From an uncultured Pseudomonas sp. (lineage in GTDB: Bacteria; Pseudomonadota; Gammaproteobacteria; Pseudomonadales; Pseudomonadaceae): a DNA stretch of 64,000 bases. Shown piece after piece: positions 46,281 to 55,173 of the stretch (its first letter is position 1; every line of letters starts with the position of its first letter). The translations under genes and the position numbers were made by a program. The notes under the pieces were generated by a model. That model did no database searches. It was not told where the DNA came from and saw nothing but the letters and a program-made list of their open reading frames with translations. The stretch covers positions 1-64,000 of the forward strand of contig NZ_CAJYVE010000041.1 of the NCBI RefSeq assembly GCF_913777995.1, written 5' to 3'.

Positions 46281-47210
46281 TCAGCCGAACACCATCTGCA
46301 AACGCTCGCGAACGACATCCACCAGCTTGTCTGGCTGGAACTTGGAAAGGAAATTGTCGCAACCGACCTTCTTCACCATCGACTCGTTGAAGCTGCCCGA
46401 CAGCGACGTATGCAGCACCACGTAGAGCCCCTTCAGGCGCGGGTCGTTGCGGATCTCGGTGGTCAGTCGGTAGCCGTCCATTTCGGGCATTTCCGCATCG
46501 GTGAAGACCATCAGCAGTTTCTCGTTCATGTCCACGCCGGTGTCGGCCCAGGCCTTGAGCATGTTCAGGCCCTTGAGGCCATCGCTGGCGGTGTGCAGCT
46601 TGATGCCAAGCTGCGACAGGGTATCGCGCAGCTGACTGAGCGCCACCTTGGAGTCGTCGACCAGCAGGATTTCCAACCCCTTGGCGTGCTCCAGTATCGG
46701 ATCCTTGAGCTTTTCCGTAGAAACCCGCGCGTTGTAAGGCACGATCTCGGCAAGCACCTTCTCGACGTCGATGATTTCCACCAACTGGTCATCGACCTTG
46801 CTGATCGCGGTCAGATAATGCTGGCGACCGGCGCTGGTCGGCGGTGGCATGATGGCGTCCCAGTTCATGTTGATGATGCGGTCCACACCGCCCACCAGGA
46901 ACGCCTGCACCGAACGGTTGTACTCGGTGACGATGATGGTGCTGTTCGGCCCCGGCACCAGCGGGCGCATGCCGATGGCCTGGGACAGGTCGATCACCGG
47001 CAGGGTCTGGCCCCGCAGGTTGACCACACCACACACGAACGAGTGCCGCTGCGGCATGAGCGTCAGCTTGGGCAGTTGCAGGACTTCCTGGACCTTGAAC
47101 ACGTTGATCGCGAACAACTGACGACCGGCCAGGCGGAACATGAGGATTTCCAGGCGGTTCTCGCCCACCAACTGGGTACGCTGATCAACTGTGTCGAGAA
47201 TGCCGGCCAT
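46281..47210 (-). CDS. cheV: Chemotaxis coupling protein CheV
   Basis: A 309-residue fusion of a CheW-like domain (about 15-160; RLEILMFRLAGRQLFAINVFK and GVVNLRGQTLPVIDL) and a receiver domain (about 175-305; ILLVDDSKVALSQL, phospho-acceptor Asp in MVFTDAEMPEMDG). CheV couples chemoreceptors to CheA and adapts by phosphorylation. A sigma-28-like promoter lies about 50 bp upstream, which fits co-expression with late flagellar and chemotaxis genes. It is away from any other chemotaxis gene in the window. Confidence 0.93.
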   Translation of the reverse strand: MAGILDTVDQRTQLVGENRLEILMFRLAGRQLFAINVFKVQEVLQLPKLTLMPQRHSFVCGVVNLRGQTLPVIDLSQAIGMRPLVPGPNSTIIVTEYNRSVQAFLVGGVDRIINMNWDAIMPPPTSAGRQHYLTAISKVDDQLVEIIDVEKVLAEIVPYNARVSTEKLKDPILEHAKGLEILLVDDSKVALSQLRDTLSQLGIKLHTASDGLKGLNMLKAWADTGVDMNEKLLMVFTDAEMPEMDGYRLTTEIRNDPRLKGLYVVLHTSLSGSFNESMVKKVGCDNFLSKFQPDKLVDVVRERLQMVFG

Positions 47211-47772
47211 TTAAGTAGAACTCCTGAAGCGTGATGACGAGATGTCTGCCTTTTGTTATATCGGCCGCCGGCGTCAAGACCTTAATCTGCGTCACGCCGG
47301 CCGCCATTGATATCACAGTAACATCATGCTTTACTGGCGACATCTTTCCAACTGTCCAGGCGAGATATAACGCTCGCCCGCAGCGCATCTCATCAGGTAT
47401 CGGCAAACCGGTATTAGGGGTAGCCCTGAGCCCGTATCAGGGCCAACCTGATATTCGCACTATTCAATAGCTATTATTGTGACACCATTCGCGTTTCATG
47501 AATGGAGTCAGGCGGTTGAATCTCTCACAGGCCACGCGGCCTTCTTTCACGCTCCGGCGGCAATGCATCGCCGGAGCGGACCGTCTATCTCCGACCTTCT
47601 GTCAACTTTCCAAGCTTCGTGGGCCACTAAACAGCCTTGCCGTCAGAGCATTCAGGTCGTACCGAAAATATTCGGAAGCGACCTACAGACTTCCCCATGA
47701 AATCGACATTAACTGTCTGGCATTCGCCGAGAGCACTCTGCCTGAGCAAACCATGAGGCACGGAGATCAAGG
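47211..47772. other. 562-bp interval between cheV and a small ORF
   Basis: No convincing protein gene is present. The part next to cheV holds its promoter and an inverted repeat GCCGGCGT/ACGCCGGC (47267-47274 and 47294-47301). A second hairpin, GCCCTGA/TCAGGGC, lies at 47423-47443. The remaining 300 bp before the small gene is featureless to my reading and has lower GC than its surroundings. Confidence 0.4.
47258..47284 (-). promoter_or_regulatory. Sigma-28 (FliA)-type promoter for cheV
   Basis: On the minus strand TAAG (47284-47281), exactly 15 bp, then GCCGATAT (47265-47258). The consensus is TAAA-N15-GCCGATAA, so 10 of 12 positions match with ideal spacing. It is about 48 bp upstream of the cheV start and correctly oriented. 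Confidence 0.7.
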
Positions 47773-48186
47773 ATGCTGAACAGCCAAGACTGGCCACTGC
47801 AATACGACTCGTTCATGTTCGAGTCCCAGACCCTGCTGAACCGTTGCGAGGAATGCCTCGCCCACCTGGAAATGATCGGCGACGACGAAGACGCCGTTTT
47901 GGGCCTGCAGAACAGCCTGCAGCGTCTGGGAAACCACGCTCGACAAGCGTCGGCCCCGGCCATGGCAGCGCTTGCCGAACAACTGCATGGCTGCCTCGAC
48001 GCCGCACACGGCGGCTGCCTGGGTGGCGAGGCGCGCTCGATCATCAGGTCCTGTCTCGCCCTGCTGGCCTGGCAACTGGAGCTGATCGACCCGGGCACCG
48101 GCGAGCTGCCGATGGATGACGGCGAACAGCAGGAGCTGCTCGAGCGCCTGGCTCCAGCGATCAGCCAGCACGCCACCGACCCCTGA
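47773..48186 (+). CDS. Hypothetical helical protein
   Basis: A 137-residue, mostly helical, acidic protein with four cysteines (CEECLAHLEMIGDDEDAV, HGCLDAAHGGCLGGE). The helical pattern and the QNSLQRLGNHARQASAPAM segment recall an Hpt-like four-helix bundle, but the phospho-accepting His motif (HxxKG) is absent. It precedes a histidine kinase and response-regulator pair by 195 bp on the same strand, and follows cheV divergently; a role in either is only guesswork. AAGGATG places the start. Confidence 0.6.
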   Translation: MLNSQDWPLQYDSFMFESQTLLNRCEECLAHLEMIGDDEDAVLGLQNSLQRLGNHARQASAPAMAALAEQLHGCLDAAHGGCLGGEARSIIRSCLALLAWQLELIDPGTGELPMDDGEQQELLERLAPAISQHATDP

Positions 48187-48381
48187 TTCCCTCGCCGGTC
48201 GGAATGCGCTGGGCGGCACCGGCCATACCCGGTCTGTGGCCCGGTCTGCCGGGCCAACGCCCAGGGTGACCTTCCTTTAGGCAAGGCGTCAGGTAAGATT
48301 GGCGACCGTAGAAATTCATGAGCAGCGCATTGAACCGACGAGCGTGCCGGCCATAGACGACCGACCCGTCGAAGTCACCTG

Positions 48382-49296
48382 ATGATCAGCCATGGCACGT
48401 CGATGAACTCATCCACCGCATCACTGCGCAGCCTTGCACTCCAACCGTCGAACGACAACACAGGCCGTCTTTTCGGTGCAGTCTGTCTTGTCTCGATCCT
48501 TTGCAACCTGGCGTTGTTCATCAGTGCCCAGGCAGCGGCATGGGCCTTCGTGGCCGTCAACCTGCTGAGCATCGGCAGCGTCTGGCTGATTCACGAACGG
48601 AGCCGACGCGTGATCCGCTTGGCACCTCGGGAACTGGCCGAATGCATGCTGCAGGTTCAGGAAAGCGAACGCCAACGCCTGAGCCGCGAGCTGCATGACG
48701 ACATCGGCCAGATGCTCACCGCCGCGCGCCTGCAGTTCGACCACCTGCAACGCCGCCTGCCGGCCGATTGCCAAGAGCCCTGTCGGCAATTGGGGGAAAC
48801 CCTCGAGGAAACCTTGGACAAGGTCCGCGACCTGTCGGCCATTCTCAATCCGCGGCAACTGCACAGCCTGGGCCTGGAAGCCAGCCTGCGCATGCATCTG
48901 GTACGTCATCTCGCCGACAACAGGGTCTGCTGGACCCTGGAGTGCAACCAGTCGCTCAATGGCCTGCCCAACGACATGGCCGTGGCCGCCTTCCGCATCA
49001 CCCAGGAGGCGGTGACCAACATGTTGCGCCACGCCCAGGCCAGCAACCTGCTGGTGCGCATCAAGCGCCTGGCCGCGGGGCTGAGCCTGGAAATCCACGA
49101 TGACGGCAAAGGCTTCGAGCTGCAGGGCAACCCGGCGGAGCTGGGCCTGCGAGGCCTGGCCGGCATGCACGAACGCGCCACCCTGCAAGGCGGCACCTGG
49201 CAACTGGACACGGCGCCAGGCCATGGCACGCGAATCAGCGTACTGCTGCCCTGGCCACCGCGCAGCCAGCAACGTGCCTGCCCTGACAAGACCTGA
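48382..49296 (+). CDS. Sensor histidine kinase, NarX/UhpB (HisKA_3) type
   Basis: A 304-residue kinase. Two N-terminal hydrophobic segments (about 27-70) anchor it; the HisKA_3 dimerisation domain has the phospho-accepting His in SRELHDDIGQML (about 103), and the HATPase domain has ITQEAVTNMLRHAQASN, DDGKG and GLRGLAGMHERA. There is no large sensor domain, so the signal is membrane-linked or from a partner. The paired response regulator starts 2 bp after its stop. Start could also be the Met at 48403. Confidence 0.88.
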   Translation: MISHGTSMNSSTASLRSLALQPSNDNTGRLFGAVCLVSILCNLALFISAQAAAWAFVAVNLLSIGSVWLIHERSRRVIRLAPRELAECMLQVQESERQRLSRELHDDIGQMLTAARLQFDHLQRRLPADCQEPCRQLGETLEETLDKVRDLSAILNPRQLHSLGLEASLRMHLVRHLADNRVCWTLECNQSLNGLPNDMAVAAFRITQEAVTNMLRHAQASNLLVRIKRLAAGLSLEIHDDGKGFELQGNPAELGLRGLAGMHERATLQGGTWQLDTAPGHGTRISVLLPWPPRSQQRACPDKT

Positions 49297-49298
49297 AC

Positions 49299-49958
49299 AT
49301 GACCTGCACATTACTTCTGATCGACGACCACTCACTGATCCGCGCCGGCATTCGCGCCCTGGTCGCCGAGATACCAGGCTTCAGCGTGATCGGCGAGGCT
49401 GACGATGGCAAAGCCCTGAGCGACCTGGCGTTGCGGCTGCAGCCAGACATCATCCTGCTGGACATCTCCATGAAGCAGACCAACGGCCTGGACGCCCTGC
49501 GCCAACTGCTGCTGGTGCGCCCGCAGAGCAAGGTGCTGATCCTGTCGATGCACACCGACCCGGAGCTGATCATGCGCGCCCTCAAGGGCGGCGCGCACGG
49601 CTACCTGCTCAAGGACACTTCGCTCATCGAGCTGGAACAGGCACTGCGTGCCCTGGTCAATGGTGAGCGTTACATCAGCCCGGCCATCGCCCACACGGTG
49701 ATCAACCAGGCCCTGGGCAGCACTCAAGCCGCCACCGCTGCAACGCAACGACCGCACAACCTGACCGCCCGCCAGCTGGAAATCCTGCGCCTGATCGTGC
49801 GCGGCAAGTCCACCCGGGAAATCGCCAATGGCCTGGACCTGTCGGTCAAGACCGTGGAAACCCATCGTGCGCAGATCATGAAACGTCTGCAGATCTACGA
49901 TATCGCCGGGCTGGTGCTGTACTGCGTGCGCGAGCGGATCATCAGTCTGGACGACTGA
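49299..49958 (+). CDS. LuxR/NarL-family response regulator
   Basis: A 219-residue regulator: receiver domain (about 1-120) with the acidic IDDHSLIRAGI and phospho-acceptor Asp in IILLDISMKQTNGLD, and a LuxR-type HTH (about 150-210; LTARQLEILRLIVRGKSTRE). It is directly downstream of and presumably phosphorylated by the NarX-like kinase. Target genes are unknown; the overlapping convergent gene encodes a lipid kinase. Its last 17 bp overlap the end of that gene. Confidence 0.92.
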   Translation: MTCTLLLIDDHSLIRAGIRALVAEIPGFSVIGEADDGKALSDLALRLQPDIILLDISMKQTNGLDALRQLLLVRPQSKVLILSMHTDPELIMRALKGGAHGYLLKDTSLIELEQALRALVNGERYISPAIAHTVINQALGSTQAATAATQRPHNLTARQLEILRLIVRGKSTREIANGLDLSVKTVETHRAQIMKRLQIYDIAGLVLYCVRERIISLDD

Positions 49959-50874
49959 GCCAGGGCGTTTCACTGCCACCCAGCAAGGGTGAACTGGCCG
50001 GCAGATGCAGACGCAGCGCCGCCGGCCTGGCCTCGAAACGCAGCTGCTGGCACGACAGCGGCTCACCATCGAGGTTGATATCCAGCCCCTGCGCAGACTT
50101 CAGCTCGACCCACGGCAGGCGGGCACGCACGAACATGTTCTCGATGCCCAGCCCGCCGGCCAGCAGCCCCTTCAGGGTTCCCACCAGCTCCTGTGGTGCA
50201 GGCAGGATACTGATGTCCAGCAAGCCGTCATCGGCCAGCGCACCGGGGCACAAGACATGCCCGCCGCCGGCCTGCCGGCCGTTGCCGATGCCCAACGCCA
50301 GCAGTTCGCCGCTCCAGTGAAAATCCGGTCCGCTCAACTCGCCATACGCCGAATGCAGCTCGCTGAAACGCGACAGGCCGGTAAACAGGTACGCCGCGCC
50401 ACCCAGGACTTTCTTGAGGTCTTCCGACGTATTGGCGGTCACCTGGCTGCCAAACCCGCCCGTGGCCATGTTCAGGAACAAACGGCCATCGGCGGCGCCG
50501 AGATCCACGGCACGCGGGGGCACATCGAGCAGGTCAAGCGCTTCGTCGACCTCCAGGGGAACCCCGGCGGCCCGGGCGAAATCGTTGGCCGTGCCCAGCG
50601 GCAGAATGGCCAGGCTCGGCGGCTCGCCACCGACCTCGCTCATCGCCAGGGCCTCGGCGATATCCCGCAAGCTGCCGTCGCCGCCGCCGGCGACGATCTG
50701 CCGATGCCCGGCGGCCAGCGCCTCACTCACCAAGCGCTGCGCATCACCGGCTTCCCAGGTCAGGCGCACCTCCAGCTCCCAGCCCTGTTCGCGTTTGCGC
50801 AGCACCGCTTCGCGTACCTGCTCGTTGAGCGACTGCTTGCCATGAAGAATCAGAATCGCCCTGCGTTTTGCCAT
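49942..50874 (-). CDS. YegS-like lipid/diacylglycerol kinase
   Basis: A 310-residue DAGK-catalytic-domain protein. The nucleotide-binding motif is IVAGGGDGSLRDIAEAL (about residue 60), and LPLGTANDFARAAGVP follows; both are signatures of YegS and bacterial sphingosine/DAG kinases. YegS phosphorylates phosphatidylglycerol in vitro; the true substrate here is not known. It is convergent with the response-regulator gene and overlaps it by 17 bp. Its start backs onto the psl regulatory region. Confidence 0.88.
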   Translation of the reverse strand: MAKRRAILILHGKQSLNEQVREAVLRKREQGWELEVRLTWEAGDAQRLVSEALAAGHRQIVAGGGDGSLRDIAEALAMSEVGGEPPSLAILPLGTANDFARAAGVPLEVDEALDLLDVPPRAVDLGAADGRLFLNMATGGFGSQVTANTSEDLKKVLGGAAYLFTGLSRFSELHSAYGELSGPDFHWSGELLALGIGNGRQAGGGHVLCPGALADDGLLDISILPAPQELVGTLKGLLAGGLGIENMFVRARLPWVELKSAQGLDINLDGEPLSCQQLRFEARPAALRLHLPASSPLLGGSETPWLSRPD

Positions 50875-51344
50875 GACACTCCCCTATCGTCATTCGCTCG
50901 CCATCCCTTGTCGCAGGCGGCCCGGTTCAGGCTATGACCCCGCCAGAAGGAAAATCGCTCGTCGCTTGCAAACTTTTTTCGTCAAGGGTGATGCTGCGTG
51001 ACGCCCGCAGACACTAGGCAAACAGCCATTACGGCGCGCCGAAGCGATCCGCGCGGTGAAAAAACCTCGCCGCCGTACTCCCGCTTTTCTGTTGCATGGG
51101 CTTTACTGACAAAAAATCCTGACATGATTGTTTCTGAATAGAATCAAGGACTCATCTGACATGCCGATAAGGCAACGATGCAGGAGGCTTCGGCAAGCCT
51201 GTGTCAAAAACCCCACGCGACGTCAATAAAACGACACCTTAGCGATAGAAAAACACAACGGTATTTTTCTGACACTTCAAGGCAGAGTCCCAGGCGAGCA
51301 TGGAGCAACCCGTAAACATGGATTTGAAGCAGTGAGCGAACAGC
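50875..51344 (+). promoter_or_regulatory. psl regulatory region and leader
   Basis: A 470-bp gene-free stretch before pslA. It contains a FleQ-like box (51222-51235), a TAGAAT -10-like hexamer (51139-51144) without a well-spaced -35, and a small hairpin (AGGCTT-CGGC-AAGCCT at 51185-51200). GGA triplets occur near 51147, 51183, 51303 and 51320. The part near the lipid kinase gene (50880-51060) shows nothing I can name. In P. aeruginosa the psl leader is a target of RsmA and the promoter of FleQ; both inputs are plausible here. Confidence 0.55.
51222..51235 (+). promoter_or_regulatory. FleQ-binding box
   Basis: GTCAATAAAACGAC matches the FleQ consensus GTCAATAAATTGAC at 12 of 14 positions, including the whole left half and the final GAC. 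It lies 110 bp upstream of pslA. FleQ is the c-di-GMP-responsive regulator of psl and pel in P. aeruginosa. Confidence 0.65.
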
Positions 51345-52784
51345 ATGCGGTTGCAGCCCGTTGACAGCCTTTCTCTGACCCGCACCAGCCTGGTGGAGTA
51401 TTTTCTGCTGGGCATTCGTCTGGCTCATGGCCTGGCCTGCATCCTTCCCGGGCTGGTATTGCTGGCGTTGGACCCGGTGACCGGCATCGACGCGGTCGAC
51501 CGGAGCCAGGTCGGCGTTCTCCTGCTCTATGGCGGGCTCAGCGTGCTGATTTTCCAGGCCCTGGGGGTGTACTCCGAGGCGCTGTTCAGCAATTCGCTGC
51601 GCCTGCGCATGATCCTCTTCGCCTGGATCGCCGCCTTCGGCCTGCTGATGATGCTGCAGTACTTCATGGGCGTCCTGAGATTCTTCACACCGGAACAGCT
51701 GCTGATCTGGTTCTTCGCCACCCTGGGTCTGCTGTGTGTGCTGCGCCTTGCGATGCTGCTGATGTTCAAGCGCCAGATGAAAAAGGGCGTGTTCCTGCAG
51801 ACGGCGGTGATTCTCGGTGCCACCGAGAACGGTCTGCGCCTGGCCGAGTATCTGGTCGAGCACCAGGATATCCGCTCCGGGGTGATCGGTTTCATCGACG
51901 ACCGGATTGGCCGCATGCCCAAGACGGTCGCCAACCTGCCGCTGCTGGGCAACACCGGCGACCTGGAGCGACTGATCCGCGAGGACAAGATCACCCAAGT
52001 GCTGGTCGCCCTGCCCTGGACGGCGGAAAACCGCATGGATTACATCATCCGCGAATTGCGCCGCCTGCCAGTCACGGTGCTGCTGGTGCCAGACATGATC
52101 GCCTTCCGGCACACCCATAACCGCATCACCGAAGTCGCCAAACTGCCGATGTTCAACGCCTCGGACGTGCCGCTCAACGGCTGGTCGCCGTTCATCAAGC
52201 GCGCCGAAGACATTGTACTGTCCTCCCTGGCGATCCTGGCCCTGTCGCCCCTGATGCTGCTGATCGCCCTGGCCATCAAGCTGGATTCGAAGGGACCTGT
52301 GCTGTTCCGGCAGAAGCGCTACGGCTACAACAATCGCCTCATCGAAGTGTTCAAGTTCCGCTCCATGCACCAGCACCAAGCCGATGCCACGGCGGAAAAA
52401 CAGACCACCCGCCACGACGCCAGGGTCACGCGGGTCGGGCGCTTCATCCGCAAGACCAGCCTGGACGAGCTGCCACAGCTGTTCAACGTGGCGGTCGGCA
52501 CCATGTCGATGGTTGGCCCGCGTCCGCATGCCACGGCGACCAAAGCGGCCGGCATTCTCTTCGAGCAAGCGGTGAAGGAGTACACCTCACGCCATCGCGT
52601 CAAGCCGGGTATCACGGGGCTGGCGCAGATCAAGGGCTACCGGGGTGAGACAGACACCGTGGAAAAAATCGAGAAGCGCGTCGAACTCGATCTTGAGTAC
52701 ATAGAAAACTGGTCCGTCTGGTTCGATCTCTACATCCTCCTGCGCACTGTTCCGGCAGTGCTACTCAACCGAGAGGTCTATTGA
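51345..52784 (+). CDS. pslA: PslA, undecaprenyl-phosphate sugar transferase
   Basis: A 479-residue initiating transferase of Psl synthesis: N-terminal membrane segments (about 20-135), a Rossmann domain ([19 protein letters not shown]) and the C-terminal catalytic domain with [29 protein letters not shown] and [17 protein letters not shown]. The ending [11 protein letters not shown] is PslA-like. The following gene order (B, D, E, F, G, H, I, J) confirms the assignment. It is the first gene after the regulatory region and overlaps pslB by one base. Confidence 0.92.
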   Translation: MRLQPVDSLSLTRTSLVEYFLLGIRLAHGLACILPGLVLLALDPVTGIDAVDRSQVGVLLLYGGLSVLIFQALGVYSEALFSNSLRLRMILFAWIAAFGLLMMLQYFMGVLRFFTPEQLLIWFFATLGLLCVLRLAMLLMFKRQMKKGVFLQTAVILGATENGLRLAEYLVEHQDIRSGVIGFIDDRIGRMPKTVANLPLLGNTGDLERLIREDKITQVLVALPWTAENRMDYIIRELRRLPVTVLLVPDMIAFRHTHNRITEVAKLPMFNASDVPLNGWSPFIKRAEDIVLSSLAILALSPLMLLIALAIKLDSKGPVLFRQKRYGYNNRLIEVFKFRSMHQHQADATAEKQTTRHDARVTRVGRFIRKTSLDELPQLFNVAVGTMSMVGPRPHATATKAAGILFEQAVKEYTSRHRVKPGITGLAQIKGYRGETDTVEKIEKRVELDLEYIENWSVWFDLYILLRTVPAVLLNREVY

Positions 52785-54241
52785 TGAGCACCCTCATCCC
52801 CTGCATCGTCGCCGGCGGTTCCGGCACCCGACTCTGGCCAGTCTCTCGCGAAGCCATGCCCAAGCCGTTCATGCGCCTTCCCGACGGTGAAAGCCTGCTC
52901 CAGAAGACCTTCAACCGCGCCAACGGCCTGCCTGGCGTAGGCCGCCTGCTCACGGTCACCAACCGCGAAGTGTACTTCCGCACGGTGGATGACTACCGCA
53001 CCCTGAACAAGAATCGTACGAAGCTGGACTTCATCCTCGAACCGATGGGGCGCAACACGGCGCCGGCGATTGCCGCTGCGGCCCTGCATGTAGCGCGGCT
53101 GTACGGCGCCGATACCCAGCTGCTGATCCTTCCGGCCGATCACCTGATCGCCGACACGGACGCGTTCCAGAACGCAGTCGCCAGCGCCCGCCAGCTCGCC
53201 GAACAGGGCTGGCTGGTGACCTTCGGCATCCTGCCGCACAAGGCTGAAACCGGTTTCGGCTACATCGAGAAGGGCCAGGCGCTGAACGGCGACGGTTACC
53301 AGGTGGCGCGCTTCGTCGAAAAACCCGATGCGGCCACCGCCCAGACCTATGTGGATGGCGGCCTGCATCTGTGGAATGCCGGCATGTTCTGCCTGCGCGC
53401 CGATGTGGTACTGGCCGAGCTGCAGGCACACGCTCCCGATGTGTTGGAAGCGGTCAGTGCTTGCCTGGACAGGAGCACCAGCAAGGAAGGCAACAACGAA
53501 CTGCAGGTGGAACTGGACAACGAACTGTTCGCCCAGGTGCCGGACATCTCCATCGACTATGCCCTGATGGAACGTTCGGCCAAGGTCGCCGTCGTGCCCT
53601 GCCAGCTGGGCTGGAGCGATATCGGCTCGTGGCAGGCCCTGCGCGAACTGACCCCCGCCGACAGCAACGGCAACCAGTGCAACGGCCAGACGGTGCTGCA
53701 CGACGTGCACAACTGCTACATCGACTCGCCCAAGCGTCTGGTCGGTGCAGTGGGCCTGGACAACCTGATCATCATCGACACTCCCGATGCCCTGCTGGTC
53801 GCCGATGGCGAGCGCAGCCAGGACGTCAAGCTGATCGCCCAGGAACTCAAGCGCCAGGACCACGAAGCCTACCGGCTGCACCGTACCGTGACCCGCCCGT
53901 GGGGCACCTACACGGTGCTGGAGGAAGGCAAGCGCTTCAAGATCAAGCGCATCGTCGTGCATCCCCAGGCCTCGCTGTCACTGCAGATGCACCATCACCG
54001 CAGCGAACACTGGATCGTGGTCAGCGGCATGGCGCAGGTGACCAACGGTGACCGTGAGTTCATGCTCGACACCAACGAGTCGACCTTCATCAAGCCTGGG
54101 CATACCCACCGCCTGGTCAACCCGGGAGTTATCGACCTGGTGATGATCGAGGTACAGAGCGGCGAGTACCTGGGTGAAGACGACATCGTGCGCTTCACCG
54201 ACATTTACGGACGAGTGCCGGCCCAGGCCAGCAAGGCCTGA
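52784..54241 (+). CDS. pslB: PslB, mannose-6-phosphate isomerase / GDP-mannose pyrophosphorylase
   Basis: A 485-residue bifunctional enzyme giving GDP-mannose. The N-terminal pyrophosphorylase has AGGSGTRLWPVSREAMPKPF and FVEKPDAATA; the C-terminal cupin isomerase domain has RPWGTYTVL and SLQMHHHRSEHWIVVSG, carrying the metal ligands. The ATG at 52784 shares its A with the pslA stop TGA; the TTG three bases earlier is in frame but less likely. GDP-mannose is a precursor of Psl. Confidence 0.94.
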   Translation: MSTLIPCIVAGGSGTRLWPVSREAMPKPFMRLPDGESLLQKTFNRANGLPGVGRLLTVTNREVYFRTVDDYRTLNKNRTKLDFILEPMGRNTAPAIAAAALHVARLYGADTQLLILPADHLIADTDAFQNAVASARQLAEQGWLVTFGILPHKAETGFGYIEKGQALNGDGYQVARFVEKPDAATAQTYVDGGLHLWNAGMFCLRADVVLAELQAHAPDVLEAVSACLDRSTSKEGNNELQVELDNELFAQVPDISIDYALMERSAKVAVVPCQLGWSDIGSWQALRELTPADSNGNQCNGQTVLHDVHNCYIDSPKRLVGAVGLDNLIIIDTPDALLVADGERSQDVKLIAQELKRQDHEAYRLHRTVTRPWGTYTVLEEGKRFKIKRIVVHPQASLSLQMHHHRSEHWIVVSGMAQVTNGDREFMLDTNESTFIKPGHTHRLVNPGVIDLVMIEVQSGEYLGEDDIVRFTDIYGRVPAQASKA

Positions 54242-54258
54242 CCCTGGCGGTTGGATAG

Positions 54259-54288
54259 CGGCTCCCGCGCCACATGGCACGGGAGCCG
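54259..54288 (+). repeat. Intra-operon hairpin at the place of pslC
   Basis: CGGCTCCCG (54259-54267) and CGGGAGCCG (54280-54288) form a perfect 9-bp stem with a 12-base loop, 18 bases after the pslB stop and 67 before pslD. No T-run follows. It is in the 114-bp gap where pslC would be in P. aeruginosa. Confidence 0.6.
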
Positions 54289-54355
54289 GGTTGCAGAAAT
54301 GGAATCGGCCTTTCAGGCCGGCATGATCGTTTTTCCCCGTCAGGGAGCTGTACTC

Positions 54356-55156
54356 ATGCAACAGAGAAGTTCAGGGCTCATCAAGAGCGTGCTGCTGGCG
54401 GCCAGCCTGCTGCTGCTGAGCGCATGCAACACCCCAGCCCGGGTCGGGCTTCCTGAAGACCAGGCCGTGGTCGACGCCGCTCGCTCCGCCGGGCGGCAGC
54501 TGGAAGGCAAACCGCTGCCGGCGCAAAAGATCCGCGCCGGCGACACCTTGCGCATCGTACGCAATACCGGCGAATCACCGAGCATCTCTGCGTTCACGGC
54601 CAACTCGATCTACGAGCTGACGCTGTTCCAGGTGCTTAACGACGGGACCTTCTCGTATCCGTACATTGGCACTGTGCAGGCCGCCGGCCTGACCGTGCCG
54701 GAGCTGACCCGACAGTTGCAGACCCGCCTGGAGGACGTGTACCGCGAGACCGCCCTGACCATCAACATCTCCCAGGCACCGGGCAACACCGTGTTCGTCG
54801 GTGGCGCGGTGCGCAATTCGGCGTCGCTGCCAGTGAGCGTGGCCACCACCCTGGACCAGGCCATCGTCGGCGCCGGCGGCGTGGCCCCGGATGCCGATGC
54901 CCGCCAGGTTGCCCTGCTGCGCCTGGAAGACAACGGTCTGTACAAGACCTACCTGTTCGACTACAGCAAGTTCCTGTGGGCGTCTGCCCAGGCCCCGCGC
55001 GGCCCGGTGTGGCTACAGCGCGGCGATGTGGTCTTCGTTCCCAAATCCTCGGTCGGTAACAAGGTCGACGGTGTCAACCTGTACTTCAACCAGCTGATCC
55101 CCTTCGCGAAGTCGATCGGCCTGGGCTTGAACTACGAGTTGCGCAACAACAATTAA
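54356..55156 (+). CDS. pslD: PslD, outer-membrane polysaccharide export lipoprotein
   Basis: A 266-residue Wza-family protein. The signal peptide ends in lipobox LLSAC (Cys at about 23), and the Poly_export domain begins at KIRAGDTLRIVRNTG; a single SLBB-like repeat (NTVFVGGAVRNSASLPVSV) follows, shorter than the Wza of cluster 1. It should form the outer-membrane exit channel for Psl with PslE. The start at 54356 is fixed by the signal peptide; CAGGGAG lies before it. Confidence 0.9.
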   Translation: MQQRSSGLIKSVLLAASLLLLSACNTPARVGLPEDQAVVDAARSAGRQLEGKPLPAQKIRAGDTLRIVRNTGESPSISAFTANSIYELTLFQVLNDGTFSYPYIGTVQAAGLTVPELTRQLQTRLEDVYRETALTINISQAPGNTVFVGGAVRNSASLPVSVATTLDQAIVGAGGVAPDADARQVALLRLEDNGLYKTYLFDYSKFLWASAQAPRGPVWLQRGDVVFVPKSSVGNKVDGVNLYFNQLIPFAKSIGLGLNYELRNNN

Positions 55157-55173
55157 CCGTCAGGGAATCAGAC

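Noticed and set aside
47479..47779. Short plus-strand frames between cheV and the small helical protein
   Set aside because: No RBS, no domain, and two frames overlap each other; treated as non-coding.
49942..49958. 17-bp overlap of the convergent response-regulator and lipid-kinase genes as a special regulatory device
   Set aside because: Short tail-to-tail overlaps are common in compact genomes; nothing else marks it as functional.
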